Positions 1 to 11,300 of a stretch of 64,000 nt of DNA are shown here, piece after piece. Source of the DNA: Acholoe squamosa. Taxonomy: Eukaryota > Annelida > Polychaeta > Phyllodocida > Polynoidae. The stretch's first letter is position 1, and each line of letters begins with the position of its first letter. The stretch covers positions 5,393,227 through 5,457,226 of the forward strand of contig OX439035.1 of NCBI GenBank assembly GCA_949317995.1, read 5' to 3'. A program made the position numbers and the translations under genes. The notes under the pieces were generated by a model that searched no databases, was not told the origin of the DNA, and saw nothing but the letters and a program-made list of their open reading frames with translations.

Positions 1-109
1 ACTAACCAAAATGTTATGGAAATTTCACAAAAAACTTTTACACACAAGATTTCACCGTGTGCAACAGAAAAGAGAAAGAGATTTTCAAATTTCCAAGGGA
101 AAAGTGCTT

Positions 110-1015
110 ACTCCATCTTGACATACGCGTCTTTTGATATACTGATAACTTAATCCCTGTTTCTTTTGCGAATATGTACTGACTTGATGATTTACCACTC
201 TGAAACCTTTTTTGGTCACCATAGTGCTTTTTTCAGTTTTCAACACCTTTTTGTAGGCTTCAGCTGTTAATTCTGTTAATTCAGCTGTTTTGTTTTTGAA
301 TCACTCCTTTGCAGCTCATTTTCTTTTCGACCCCTTCTCCACTTCATATGTAACATTTGGAGTTTAAGGCCGTCATCTCGTCTCCTTCCCACTCCACTTT
401 GAAAAGACCTGGAGTTCTCTTGTCAAACGCCAGATGTTGTTTACAACACCGTAGAGAGAACCAAGTGTACCCCAGGGTTTTACATTCTACGTAGCTTTCC
501 CGATGATAAGAGTTGTCACAGGACTCTGAGGGCAATCATTTATGACGCTCGCTGAGGAAATCTCTTGGTCTCTTGGGTTTGACATCTTCCTTTAGACTTT
601 TTGCGCTCAACGCAAAGTAGAAACTGTCAGTGTCCATTTCGCACATTTCAAACTTTCTTCCATCTATGAATTCCAGAAGGAAGTTGTAGTAAAAGGCCAG
701 CATTTTCAATTTGGCGTACTGATACACCATGAACCCTATTTGCACATGGACGTCATAGGTGATGGCGGTGGGCAGGCAAGAAAGTTCCACCTTGTTTGCA
801 CTGATGTCTTGCACCTCTTGAACAGACCAGTGTAAAGCTAACCACTTGGCTTTGGTGGGAGAGGTGTACCTCGTTTGAAGAAAGTTTTGCTTGTTGCATA
901 TGGTTTTACCGTAAGACCCATTTCCGAGAAGTTTATACAGGTCTGAAAGAATTTTGCAGTCAACGTTGTTGTCGCCCTTTCTCCTAGCCGCTGTCACTAC
1001 GCCTTGTTGAAGCAC
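110..1015 (-). pseudogene. Polinton protein-primed DNA polymerase B, C-terminal part (fossil)
   Basis: Replicative family-B polymerase of the Polinton. The minus strand shows a motif-B-like segment (LLGNGSYGKT) near 920, the motif-C aspartates (EMDTDSFYFAL) near 630, and a C-terminal stretch typical of Polinton polymerases (LFKVEWEGDEM) near 390. Only about the last third of the usual protein is present. Its 5' side is replaced near 1.0 kb by plus-strand structural genes. The remnant is broken. Confidence 0.8.
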
Positions 1016-1019
1016 ATTT

Positions 1020-1315
1020 CCGAGTGTTCCATGTCCAACTGCACTCATATCATCAGAGGGTTAAGCGACGAGGTGATCAGGGTGATGAGTGAAATTAGCA
1101 TTAACATGATGAATAAAAATCTACTGCAAGACGAAGAGGAGGCAGTCAAACTTTTATCGCCGTACAAGAAACAACTGAAAACCGTCATGAAACCTAATAC
1201 ACCCTTGAAACAAAAGAGGAAAGTGCTCCAGCAAGAAGGGGGATTTCTAGGTACTCTTCTAGGTTTAGCCATACCTTTGATTTCCGGCATAGTTTCTGCC
1301 ACCACCTGTCGCTGA
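1020..1315 (+). pseudogene. Polinton small structural-side protein with GGFLG motif (fossil)
   Basis: About 95 codons encode a basic, helical protein ending in a hydrophobic GGFLGTLLGLAIPLISG segment. This layout is common in small Polinton proteins next to capsid genes and resembles adenovirus core or minor-capsid precursors. The first codons overlap the polymerase remnant on the other strand. The exact role is unknown. Confidence 0.5.
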
Positions 1316-1329
1316 AGAATGTCTTACGC

Positions 1330-1382
1330 TAGGATGGCTCTGGTCAGAGCAGACTTATCCTGCTCCTGCTTCCGCTGCTGCC

Positions 1383-1413
<31 letters not shown>

Positions 1414-1735
1414 CCACTGCTGCGGCTGCTGCCTCCACTGCTGCCGCTGCCTCCACTGTCGCTCCACAGCCTGATACGGTCCAAGATGGCTTCAACCAAA
1501 GGCAGGAGTTTCAGAGGTGTTGACGTTCCTTCAGAGAAAGGTGCAAGAGGTTCTCCAAGACTCAAGCCTTAAAACTAAAGAGAGACTGCGGAGATACAAC
1601 CAACTCCTGGTGAAGTCCTCGATACTCATGAGAAAAGCCAAAGCCATGGGTAGAAAAACGAGTCAGAACGAAGATGAGAAGGAGCAGGACATCATAGACA
1701 GGGAAAAATCTCTATTCTACGAACCATAATGGTTG
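1330..1735 (+). pseudogene. Polinton structural-side protein with Ala-rich tract (fossil)
   Basis: A GCT/GCC-rich triplet tract (about 1365-1465) reads as an Ala-rich linker in one plus frame. It is followed by a helical segment containing KVQEVLQDSSLKTKERLRRY, a pattern often seen in uncharacterised Polinton proteins. It sits between the GGFLG protein and the integrase, as expected. Function is not known. Confidence 0.4.
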
Positions 1736-1739
1736 TCTT

Positions 1740-2335
1740 ATGTTCGATGGGTGGTTCCTACTCAGTTTTTTCCAGAGAATCCTAATCTGCTTGGGGTCAT
1801 TCTGGAATTTGCATATCAAAGCCCCTAATTTGCATATTTAATTAAATAGGCGAAATTACCTAATTAAGCCTGAGAATGATACAACACATGACTACAGTTA
1901 TTCTGAATTGGCTAGATTTCAAAGAAATAAGTTCTATCAATAAGGTTTTACCATTTTGAAAATTATCAGTTCAGCCTATTTAGGGTTGGATGAGCTTAAT
2001 CAGACTGACACTGATGGACAACAAGTTGTCCAAGAAAATGGAAATGGTACCCTAACGGTGCAAGCCCATTCGAATCCCCAGGATGCTGGACACTCAACCT
2101 GGAGACAATACGGTCCTCACTACCAGGTAGATAGTGAGAAAAATATTCCAGATTCTGTTAGGAGAGAACAATCCATACAGAGACGGACTGCTTTTTTAGG
2201 GAATAATTCACTTACTGGAGAATTATGTAATTCAATGTTTGAGGCTGGTGGTAGCACTAACCCAGAACATCAGGCTCCTATGCCAACCAAAAACATTTGG
2301 AGTACTTCCGTATGATGTCCCAAAACCAGGTTTTA
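1740..2335 (+). other. Unrecognised 0.6-kb insert inside the Polinton, with an ORF
   Basis: This AT-rich stretch separates two Polinton-like pieces. From 1956 to 2315 a 119-codon frame stays open. The protein is polar, rich in Gln, Asn, Ser and Thr, with no hydrophobic segment or motif I recognise. It could be a small inserted element or a diverged Polinton gene. No terminal repeats were seen. Confidence 0.3.
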
Positions 2336-2344
2336 AAACTGGGA

Positions 2345-2540
2345 TTGAAACGGTGAAATACACGTAGGTGGGGCACCCGTCAATGGCAGCAGCATAACAG
2401 AACTTTTAACTGATGCTAGCAGAAAGAAATCTCTGGCCTGCAGGAAACCAGTGGGACACGATCTGTTTGTCAGAGCTGTGAAGCGGGTGAATCTGTCCTT
2501 GAAATACGTCAGAAACAAGAAACTTTTCTGAGAGGCTAGG
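2345..2540 (+). pseudogene. Polinton structural-side remnant upstream of integrase (fossil)
   Basis: A short coding-like piece with a PVGHDLFVRAVKRVNLSLKY segment, of a type seen in uncharacterised Polinton proteins just upstream of the integrase. Broken. Function unknown. Confidence 0.35.
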
Positions 2541-2569
2541 TCGAAAAGACGTAGATCAAGAAGGATCAG

Positions 2570-3185
2570 GGTGGAACAGAATAAAATGGCACACCACGCT
2601 CTGAAGAAAGAAGTGCTCAAGTTGTACACTGATCCTAAACAACCGGCAAGTTTCACGAGCATGCCTAAACTACAACGACAAACCCAAAGGAAAAACATAG
2701 AACAAGTCTTAAAGGGGGTGGAATCTTACACCAGACACAAGACAGACGTGGGGAATAGATAAACAATGGCAACTGGACCTGATAGACATGCCAGAAAACA
2801 CCAAGGAGAACAAAGTTCATCAGTACATTTTAGTCGGGATAGACGTCTTTTCCAGATATGGATTTGCCCAATCCGTCAAAGAGCAAAAGAGCCGATGACA
2901 TACTGACCACCTTCGGGAAAATGACCCAAAAAGTACAACCTAAACAGATCCAGACAGACAAAAGAAAAGAATTTGTGAACATAACCTTCAAGAAACACTG
3001 CAAAGAGGAAGGCATCTCTTTTTACACAGGCGAAAACGACGATGCGAAATGTGCTCTAGCGAAACGCTACAACTCGACTCTCCAAGGTAAGATATGGTGA
3101 GCTTTCACACATTACAACAACTACAAATGGTTGGACTTGTTGCCAGTCTTAGTGGAGTCTTACAACAAAACACACCACAAGTATT
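2570..3185 (+). pseudogene. Polinton integrase, N-terminal and catalytic-core part (fossil)
   Basis: Retroviral-type DDE integrase that inserts the Polinton DNA. A leader with LYTDPKQPASFTSMPKLQR is followed by the core fold (QWQLDLIDMP near 2770, then VGIDVFSRYGFA, then IQTDKRKEFVN near 2960, and a SYNKTHHK end near 3170). A LINE lies directly after this part, and the chromodomain part resumes at about 6.56 kb. Broken. Confidence 0.8.
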
Positions 3186-3503
3186 ACATAAATTAAACTT
3201 ATGGTTTGTGGTGTTAGTGATTTCAGGGAGAGGAGGGGACTGGTAATTTCGTCAATAAATTGTTGTAGTTTTGAAGACAAATATAATGAAATCTATGAGA
3301 TATTAGGAAGGAGTGACATAAACCTGGCTGAAGCCTGCCTCACCTGATGGCCTGATTAATAGAGAGGATAGGTTACTGTATAGGAATGATAGAATTGGTA
3401 AAAATTGTGGAGGAGTTGGTCTAAGTGTGAGGGCTGGCCTAGGGCAGTATAAGTTGTAAATGACTTTACCATACAGACCATCTGTTGTGAAAGTATTGCT
3501 ATT

Positions 3504-4079
3504 ATGTTAAACCTTCCTGGTGAAAAGGATTTATTGATTGTCTCTATCTATAGAATCCCAAATACGAATGTACCAAATTTTATTAATTTCTTACGATCCA
3601 TGGCTGGTTACGAATATAACAACAATCATGGAAGGCATGAGACTTGGATCTTAGGGGATATTAATCTCAATATCTATGATGAAAATGATGCAGGGTGTGA
3701 AAGTTTCAGAAATGTGTGCAAGGATATTGGATGGAAAATACTAATTAATGAGGTGACCAGACCATTCAATGGTACTTGTATTGATAACATAATTACAAAT
3801 AGCTTAGTTGTAACTAATGCAAGTACGGTCTTTGCCCTAATTTCTGATCACCTCCCAGTTTTTGGTTGTAGAGGACATGAGAATATCAGTTATGTTAGCA
3901 CTAAGTATAGAGGAAGAGATTATAGAAACTTTGATGAAGACAGATTTAGAGATTTTTTAGAATCATGTGACTGGAAACCCTATTATAATATTACTGATGA
4001 TCCTGATTTATTATGGGATATGTTATTGACTCCGTTAATTGAGTATTTGGACACTTTTCACCCTTATGTTGAACGATAG
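3504..4079 (+). pseudogene. LINE endonuclease (APE/EEP family)
   Basis: Nicks target DNA to prime reverse transcription. Visible family motifs in order are VSIYRIPN near the start, WILGDINLNIYD (catalytic Asp/Asn), TCIDNIITN and the C-terminal ISDHLPVFG with the catalytic Asp-His pair. Upstream endonuclease sequence (about 3290-3500) lies in other frames, so the domain is broken. The LINE continues in an overlapping frame at 4039-4299, a Lys/Arg-rich linker. Confidence 0.8.
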
Positions 4080-4300
4080 GAGATCATGGATTGATGATGA
4101 AGTTATGGATTTAGTATTTGAAAGAGAAGGATGGTTACGTCTCTATAGTGCCAATAAAAGTGTTCAGGAAAAGCAAGCCATAAAGGATTGTCGAAGAAAA
4201 ATTAGAAAGAAAATTAAAGCAAATCAAATTGGTGGTGTCATGCAAGAATTGCAAGTATGTTATGGTAATCTAAAAAAAGGTCTGGAAACACATAAATGAC

Positions 4301-5556
4301 TTGTTGAAAAATTCGAATTCTATTGTGTATTCAAACATGAGACATCATATAACTGGTGCTGATGTAACTTCTGATGATGTATGTGAATATGTAAATGACT
4401 ATTTTTGTAATATTGGTAAGGATCTGCATATTGCTGCTGTTGGAACTGATCAATATCTTGTGGATAATAATCTAGATATAGATGAACTATTGGCAAATGA
4501 AAACTTCTTAGATCAGAATATTAAGGTTAATAAGTGGGATGTCCATTTTGCTCTAAAGGAAATTGATAAAAATAAGTCATCAGGCATAGACAGAATAAGG
4601 GGAGATATACTACATTGTGCATTATTGTTGTTGATAAATCAATTCACTCATCTGATACAAATTAGTCTGGACAGGGGTATTTTTCCAAAATGTTGGGCAA
4701 TGGCAGTTGTAAGACCATTACCTAAGGATGGAGACTTAGCAATGGTAAAAAATTGGAGACCCATATCAATATTACCAATGCCGTCTAAAGTCATTGAGAA
4801 AATTATGTATTATTACTTATGTGAAAGTATGAAGAAAAATGGTACTTTTTGTGAAAACCAATATGGTTACAAAAAAGGGACAGGTACTGGTGATGCCACT
4901 TTTGACTTTGTTAATGAGCTTTATGAATGTAGAAACAATGATCTGATAACAGGGGCTCTATTTATAGACTTCACTAAAGCATTTGACAGTGTATTACATT
5001 CAAAATTGCTAATTAAACTCAGTCAACTTGGTTTGAGTAAATCTAATTTTCTATGGTTTAACAGTTACGTGGAAAATAGAAAACAACGAACTAGCTATGG
5101 TAATAAATTGTCCTCAAACCAAGATATTGATTATGGTGTCCCTCAAGGATCAGTTTTAGGTCCCCTGTTGTTTGTCCTATATATTAATGATGTTGTTAAG
5201 GTCTTAAAAAAATGCAAGATTAAACTCTATGCTGATGACATTGTGATTTATAGTTCTAACAAAGATATAGACTTGGTGAATGAGAATTTGAATGAAGATG
5301 TAATTAACTTTAAGCGTTGGGTTATCGAAAACAGACTAACAGCAAATCCAACTAAAACAAAATTTATGTGGTTTTGTTGTGCTATGAATTAAAAAGATGT
5401 CCGGATTCTACTATAGACTTCAATGGCAGCACTGTGCAAACTTTCACCTTCTTTCCATATCTAGGTGTACATATTGACAGTAAACTTAGTTTTGAAAACA
5501 GATTAAAATTATTAAAAGAAATGTATGCAATAAACTATTTAGGTTTGCTAAGTTAA
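4301..5556 (+). pseudogene. LINE reverse transcriptase
   Basis: Copies LINE RNA at the nicked target. Fingers and palm motifs are clear: KNWRPISILPMPSKVIEK, ALFIDFTKAFDSV (first catalytic Asp), YGVPQGSVLGPLLFVLYIND and LYADDIVIYS (the YADD pair near 5230). The main frame ends at 5392 and the thumb continues at 5368-5556 in another frame. Both Asp of YADD are intact, so decay is by frameshift rather than loss of active-site residues. Confidence 0.9.
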
Positions 5557-5825
5557 GAAAGTTTTTAACACAAGAGCAAAGTGTAAAGATATACTGTTGT
5601 ACAATCAGACCAATTATAAAATATTGTTCATTTATAAGTACTAGTTGTAATGAGGATGGTCTTGCGGCATTACAACGACTGCAAAATAGAGCTCTTAGAG
5701 TTTGTCTGAAATGCAATATTAGACGGTATAGTGTGAAGGAGTTGCATGAAATTTGTAAGGTTCCAGTGTTAGAGAAAAGATTTGACATGCTATTATTATG
5801 CTTAATGTAAAAGAAATCAAAGACT

Positions 5826-6053
5826 GTGTTAAATAGACAACAATCTTATAATACAAGGTCTCAAAAGAAGATTGTTTTTGAACTACCTAGGGTTATTAGT
5901 AGACACTATAAAAGATCGCTATCGTACAGAGGGGTGGCTCTCTGGAATACTCTACCTGAGGCGATTCAGAAAGCTACGACAAAGGTAAAATTTAAAGAGG
6001 GTGTGATGAAGATAGAAAATATAAGGTTGAACCTGAAATTGGGTTATGATTGA
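5826..6053 (+). pseudogene. LINE ORF2 C-terminal domain
   Basis: Holds the conserved end seen in many CR1/Jockey-type ORF2 proteins: SYNTRSQKKIVFELPR followed by SYRGVALWNTLPEAI. It lies about 270 bp after the last reverse transcriptase frame, with the intervening coding sequence in shifted frames. Confidence 0.75.
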
Positions 6054-6561
6054 CAATGAGAAGCAGGTGTGGAAACCGCGCCGCTTCATATTTATATTCA
6101 TACTCACATTCATATCCTTTTTCATGTTTACATCCATATTGATATTGCTGATGTTCCCATATGCATATAACAGCATATACCACCAACTCTAATTATCACT
6201 TATTTGAACTCAAGACAAGGTGTATCTAGTTGTAATCATGATGTACTGAAATAATGTGTAGAGACACAAATCTCTATGTATGACATATTATTTACTCTTT
6301 TTGCTTTTAGTTTGTTTGTCTGTACTTTCTATGTTAATAACCTATTGAGTGAATATTGCCAGTCCCTATTTTTTCCATCTCCTGATTGTGTTCATATTGA
6401 CATTTGTCAAGATCCATGAAGTTATTGTACTGTTTCATTTGTGACTTTCCCTTGAAAAATCAATAAAACTTGGTCTGCTCTATAGCATTATTTAAATGAA
6501 CATAGCAGTTCATTAATGCAATGAGCAAGTCCAAAAAAAGAAAAAAAAACAAACATTGGGA

Positions 6562-6911
6562 GCCGCTCCCGCTGACATCAACTCCAAGGTGTTGTTCTAC
6601 AGGTTGTAGGAACAACCTAGGCACAAAGAAGTTTGAGCTCTGAAGCTTAAAAAAAAAGGAAAGAAAACACCTTCAACAGAGGCTATGAACCCAACTGGAT
6701 GGAGGAAATTAACGAAGTGGCCAAACTCTCTCCGAGAGGCTACGTCCTCAAGGACCTCCTAGAAGAAGAAATAAAAGGTTGCTTTTATCAACCCGAAGTT
6801 CAGAAGGTGGTCGATCATCGTGGTGGCAGAAGTTATGCCATCGACAAGGTGCTGAAATACAGGGGCAAAGGCAAGAAGAGAGTGTTCACCTACCAAGCAA
6901 CTAGTCTATGA
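6562..6911 (+). pseudogene. Polinton integrase, C-terminal chromodomain part (fossil)
   Basis: Resumes right after LINE copy 1. The segment YVLKDLLEEEIKGCFYQPE and the following YAIDKVLKYRGKGKKRVF are the typical start of the Polinton integrase chromodomain, which is thought to guide target choice. The frame ends at 6911 just before the next Polinton gene. Broken. Confidence 0.75.
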
Positions 6912-7655
6912 GCGTGTTTCCAGACAACACTCTGACGACGTACGACACTTTGCCGGCCGAATACGTCCAAACACCTTCACCCTTGGAGTGTCCCCTCAAG
7001 AAGTATCCTGTCCTACCGTCTGGTACAACATGATGGAAGGAGGGAAAACACATGAGAGTGTTTTCGACGAAGATTTCGCTAGTCCAAACGTCACGCTTGC
7101 CCTGAGAAAAAGGCTGCCACCCTGCCTAGTGAGAAGGAGGCAGCAAAGGAGCACGCCACACTCTTTACATACCTGTCTGATCTGTCCAAAACAAACGCTC
7201 CCGTCACTCCTCAAGATTGTTCGTCGATCGAGTCGCACATCACTTACAAGCAGTTCATGCCGTTGGTGGACGAGGTTCAATGGGTCCTGAGTCGTTATCA
7301 CATCTTGGCCTTGAAGCCAGCTTTCGTGAAAAACAACGACCACCTTATGACCCATAGGAACAAGTTCTTTGAGAATAAGTTTTCCAGAGTGGTGGAGGCT
7401 TTGAGGAAAGCTCCATGTAAGAGTGGGGCCAACCTTTTCTCCTACGACAAATACACCATGAAATGCACCGTTTCTCTTGCCTGAGAATTTGGGAACCCAA
7501 CTGGATTTTGAGGGTCGCGTCTTCTTGAGCGCAGAAATGCAAAGTCCTTGAACTACGTTCCCGTCGACAAGAGAACAAATTTAAGTGACAACATGGGGCA
7601 ACCCGTCCAATTCGAACACGGGCAAGTGATGGTGGTACTTGCTTTCCGACCTCTG
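6912..7655 (+). pseudogene. Unidentified Polinton gene (fossil)
   Basis: Coding-like DNA between integrase and capsid genes. Parts of a soluble protein are readable (ITYKQFMPLVDEVQWVLSR and FENKFSRVVEALRKAP near 7250-7420). I cannot match it to a named Polinton protein. Broken in several places. Confidence 0.4.
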
Positions 7656-7659
7656 CAAG

Positions 7660-8137
7660 CTTGAAGACCGTCATGCAGCACTACTATGGACCGCCGGCTT
7701 ACAAAGCACCTAGAGGGCAGTACGCTCAGTACTACACCAAGTCTCAGTTCGGATATGGTTTAGCACCGGCCTACAGGGGAGTAGGCAGACAAAGAGGTCA
7801 CGGGCTAGGCTCTCTCATATAGGGACTTTTTCGAAGTGCCGTTCCCCTATTGTCGTCTGTCAGTCATTCTGCCGGCAAAATGGCTGGAAAAGCTCTTTTG
7901 AACACCAGAACGGAGTACTGTCCGACGTCATAGCAGGGAAGAACTTGAAGCAAAGCATCGCAGACAGGGGCAAAGCGACAGGTCAACAACTTATGCAGAG
8001 GGCCAACACAACAAGCAAGGGGTACATAAACACACTTTCTCAGCCCACTCCGGCCAAACGATTTGAGACCAGCGTAGGTAAAGGATGTGCGCCAAAGAGG
8101 AGAAAGCAGCAGAAGGGACATGGTACTCTGTTTTGAA
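7660..8137 (+). pseudogene. Polinton minor capsid or core-like protein (fossil)
   Basis: A Tyr/Gly-rich segment (HYYGPPAYKAPRGQYAQYY) runs into RGVGRQRGHGLGSL, then a hydrophobic LFR-type stretch and a basic tail (ending near RRKQQKGHGTLF). The layout recalls small membrane-active or core proteins encoded beside the major capsid gene in Polintons. Assignment is by layout only. Confidence 0.4.
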
Positions 8138-8149
8138 AAAAAAAGAGCG

Positions 8150-9228
8150 AAAAGATGAGTAACCTACACCCTAAAAGCCGGGTGTGCGCCCTGGGTGAGT
8201 TGGACCTTCATGCTCTGCCTGTCACTCAGAAGTATGGTCAAAAATCAGACCATCACCAAAGCCCCGAATAATGGGCTCACTACACATGTGGAAAGTTTTG
8301 ACTTTACGTTCGAAGCCACCGCCCTGTACACAGACCTGAGCGAAGCTGAACTGTACCTGGAATTGGAAGTAGTAGCCGCGAGGCAGCCCCGGTCAACAAC
8401 ATTGCTCACACTCTGTCAACGGTGAAAAAGTGATAGGAAACAACCAGGAATACTGCTACAAGTCTCCCCTCCTGGACACCTTGAGCAGCAACATAGAAGC
8501 CAAAGAGACCCGCCTGCGAGGATGTCAGAAATACTACAAGGACACTGTGGGACACCTTGAGGCGAGAACAGCTGAGAACAAGGGGTGGACGGTGAGGCGG
8601 GTCGAATTTGCCACCAGGAAGAAACACACGGTCATCATGCACCCACACATGGATCTTGTCAGACGGTGCAAGAAATTAGTGCCCCACTGCGAAATAAAGT
8701 TCATCTTTGAGAAGAATGACCCCAAATTTTACATGATGCAAGCGGCTGACCAAAAGTTTCGGATCAAGATAACCAAAGCAGAAATGAGCATGAAGTAGAT
8801 GACAGTCAATGACGAGATGGTCGACACTCACAATAAATGTGTCATCGATCCGGAGTTTGAACCATTCAACTATTAAATATCAAGGTGTAAAGTGACCAAG
8901 CACACGCTGGATGGTGGTTCGCAAGACTACAGGTGGACTCAAGCGGACACCAGTTAAATCCCCACCCGTGTAGTCTTGGCTATGGTCAAAGAGATGGCAT
9001 CGGCAGGCAGCAAAACTGAGAACCTGTAGGCACTTCAACCCAAAGGAGGTCGCTCTCAGATTCAAAGACCAAAAGTTCGGCTTTCGACATTGACAACTGG
9101 CGACATCACCATCGTATTGAAAAACCACCTGCACACACGAAAACACTACCTTTTTCCAGCGACCAATGTCCTAAAACTTTGAAACCATCCTCATGTTTCG
9201 AAAGCAACACCAACCCTAGTTCTGAACC
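8150..9228 (+). pseudogene. Polinton major capsid protein (fossil)
   Basis: Double-jelly-roll capsid gene. Readable family blocks are LGELDLHALPVTQ near the start, YCYKSPLLDTLSS, RGCQKYYKDTVGHLEA, a CEIKFIFEKNDPKFYMM block near 8690-8745, and a C-terminal half to about 9.2 kb. It lies between the core-like gene and, after LINE copy 2, the protease, as in other Polintons. Broken. Confidence 0.6.
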
Positions 9229-10834
9229 GGGTCTGTTATCTTGATCTCCGTAAAGCATTTGATTCGGTGAGTCATAATTATTTAATTGAGCTATTGGGTA
9301 AGCTTAGTCTATATGATAGTTCATTGAACTGGCTGATGAGTTATCTTACTGGTTGTAAGAAATATATACGAAGATTGGCACCTTTGCGTCCGCCATTGAG
9401 GAAGTCAAGTATGGTGTCCCACAGGGCTCTGTGTTGGGACCCTTATTGTATATTGTATACATTAACGATGTAAGTGAGATACTTGGTGATTGTCGACATT
9501 ACATGTATGCTGATGACCTTGTAATTTATAGCTCTAATAACAAGGTGGACTTCATTAGGGAGAAACTCCAATTGGCCTTACAGAGGCTGGAGTCGTGGTT
9601 CATAGGTAAACGCCTAACAGTGAATATCGACAAGTCTAAATTGGTTTGGTATGGCTCAGCTAGAAAACTTCCCAAATCAAAGGGTGTTAAATTATTTTTA
9701 TGTAACAGCGAATTAGAGGTCCTTGACAACTATTGCTATTTAGGATTAAAGTTGGACAGCGTACTAAGTTTTGAACCTGCCTTGAAAGATCTTAACAGCA
9801 AGGTCAATCATAGGCTGTAAGCTCAGAAGCAACTTAACAGAGAATGTAGCCCTCACAGTGTATAGGAACACGATAATGACACTTTTTGATTATGAGGCCC
9901 GAGTGCATTGATGATGTGGTCTTAAGACAGGGGCGTGGGAAGCAGTTTCAGAGTGGGTGGGACCAGGGGGGTTTTCTACAGTTTCTGACCTCCCTTTGCT
10001 TGACCTTTTAGTTTTGACCTTTTGAGGAGTTGGCCAAAAGTGGGGGGGGACATGTCCCCCCTGTCCCCCCTGCTTTCCACGCCCATGTAAGACCAGGGTT
10101 ACGCTCGGAAACCAAGGTGAAGTTCAAGACTCCAAGGGCGAGGAATCCCGGGGATAACAACCCATCCTTATATAGAGGGGTCCACTTATGAGACAATCTA
10201 AGGGCCGCGGTTCAGCTATCGGAGAATAAATTGAAATTTAAACAGAGGATTAGGTTAATAAAAGACCTGAGTAAGCCTCAATTTGAGAGTGACTAGAAGA
10301 CTAGAAGTTATCGCAGGGAACGTGTTGGAGCTGTTGATCTTGACTCCACCTTAGTGTTTTATTTAAATCCTTATTTGTGAAATTCAAAACTGTGACTGTG
10401 AGAGCTATAAGACTCAGTCTGTGAATAAGGGCGCTGTTCGCTTGGACTCCACCTTTATTTCACTCATAGTCTATTAATTTATCCTTGCCTCTAAAGTTGT
10501 GGATTAACTATAAAATTGGTGTATCATATGATGTATTCATCCCCTTCTATACTTTATATTTCTATATACTCGTTGGGTGTATGTTGCAAATATGGTCTAA
10601 TATCATTTGTATATAGTATATAGTTTTTGTATATATTATTATTCTATCTATTTATTTATTACTTTCTCACTGTATGCTTCATTATTTCATTTTTCTTTGA
10701 TTTCCCATTTGTCATAGAATTGTGTAAACAATGATTTTGTAAAAGTTGTGTAATCGGGGTATCACATTATTGTCTAATATTACCACTTTTGTTAAATTGT
10801 GATCAGGCAATAAAACTTTCAAACCTCAAAAAAA
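9229..10834 (+). mobile_element. LINE copy 2, 5'-truncated (APE type)
   Basis: Starts inside the reverse transcriptase (YLDLRKAFDSVSHNYL near 9240), keeps the YINDVSEI and MYADDLVIYSS blocks near 9470-9530, and ends with a long AT-rich 3' UTR, an AATAAA near 10810 and an A-rich tail against ACATTGGG at 10835. It is related to copy 1 but clearly a different subfamily: its terminal 90 bp matches copy 3 rather than copy 1. A foldback element sits at 9929-10087. Frameshifted and inactive. Confidence 0.85.
9929..10087. mobile_element. Foldback element inserted in LINE copy 2
   Basis: About 159 bp with inverted ends (GGGGCGTGGGAAGCAG at the left, CTGCTTTCCACGCCC at the right) and a G-rich then C-rich centre. 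Flanked by TAAGAC on both sides (9923-9928 and 10088-10093), a 6-bp target duplication. Related ends of the same style occur at 21.83 kb and 57.23-57.44 kb. Confidence 0.75.
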
Positions 10835-11126
10835 ACATTGGGTGGCTTTCTACGTGAAAGAAAAAGGTCAAGTCTCCTTCTTTGACCCCTATGGCATACC
10901 ACCTCTAACTATATATCATTGTAAGTTCTTGTCGAAATCGTCAGACGGACACAGACACTTCAACAGAATGCAACTTCAGAACCTATGTGCCAAAACCTGT
11001 GGGGCTCACTGCATCGACTTTCTCATAGAGTCTTGTCGAAGCAAGGACCCCTTTCACATGGTGAAAATCTCTCAACTACCGAAGAACCTAATGGACAAAA
11101 TACTCCAACCATCGATGAGGACGTAG
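10835..11126 (+). pseudogene. Polinton adenain-like cysteine protease (fossil)
   Basis: Maturation protease. The segment HWVAFYVKEKGQVSFFDPYG at the start holds the family's catalytic His and the following Asp, and LCAKTCGAHCIDFL near 10985-11025 holds the Cys block. The LINE copy 2 insertion point lies just upstream of the HWVAFY segment, so the N-terminal part of the protease is missing from this side. Confidence 0.75.
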
Positions 11127-11300
11127 TTTGCACGGGGCATCCCGTACATGTAAGGATCAATTACACGCACATGGTCGACGACGTGCTACAAATAAAAGTG
11201 GGAGTGGGACTAGTCCTGGAACTCGTAGACAAGTTGTTGAACAAAATGACCGCCAGCAACGAGAAAATCGGGGTGTTCTTGGAACTGTACTAAAAACTCT
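11105..11300 (+). pseudogene. Unidentified Polinton tail ORF (fossil)
   Basis: A frame overlapping the protease end encodes about 60 residues with a hydrophobic VGVGLVLELVDKLLNKM stretch. It may be a remnant of a further Polinton gene. No family recognised. Confidence 0.25.

Larger units (their letters stand above)
3190..6552 (+). mobile_element. LINE copy 1 (APE endonuclease type, CR1/Jockey-like)
   Basis: Non-LTR retrotransposon inserted in the Polinton integrase. It has an APE-type endonuclease, a reverse transcriptase, a C-terminal domain with SYRGVALWNTLP, and a 3' UTR ending in an AATAAA signal near 6462 and an A-rich tail that meets the host sequence ACATTGGG at 6553. The 5' end is probably near full length at the protein level, since an upstream GGVGLS-type endonuclease piece is visible near 3410. 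Several frameshifts make it inactive. No clear target duplication was found. Confidence 0.85.

Noticed and set aside
5486-5788. Minus-strand frames over LINE copy 1
   Set aside because: Antisense shadows of the reverse transcriptase and C-terminal coding sequence.
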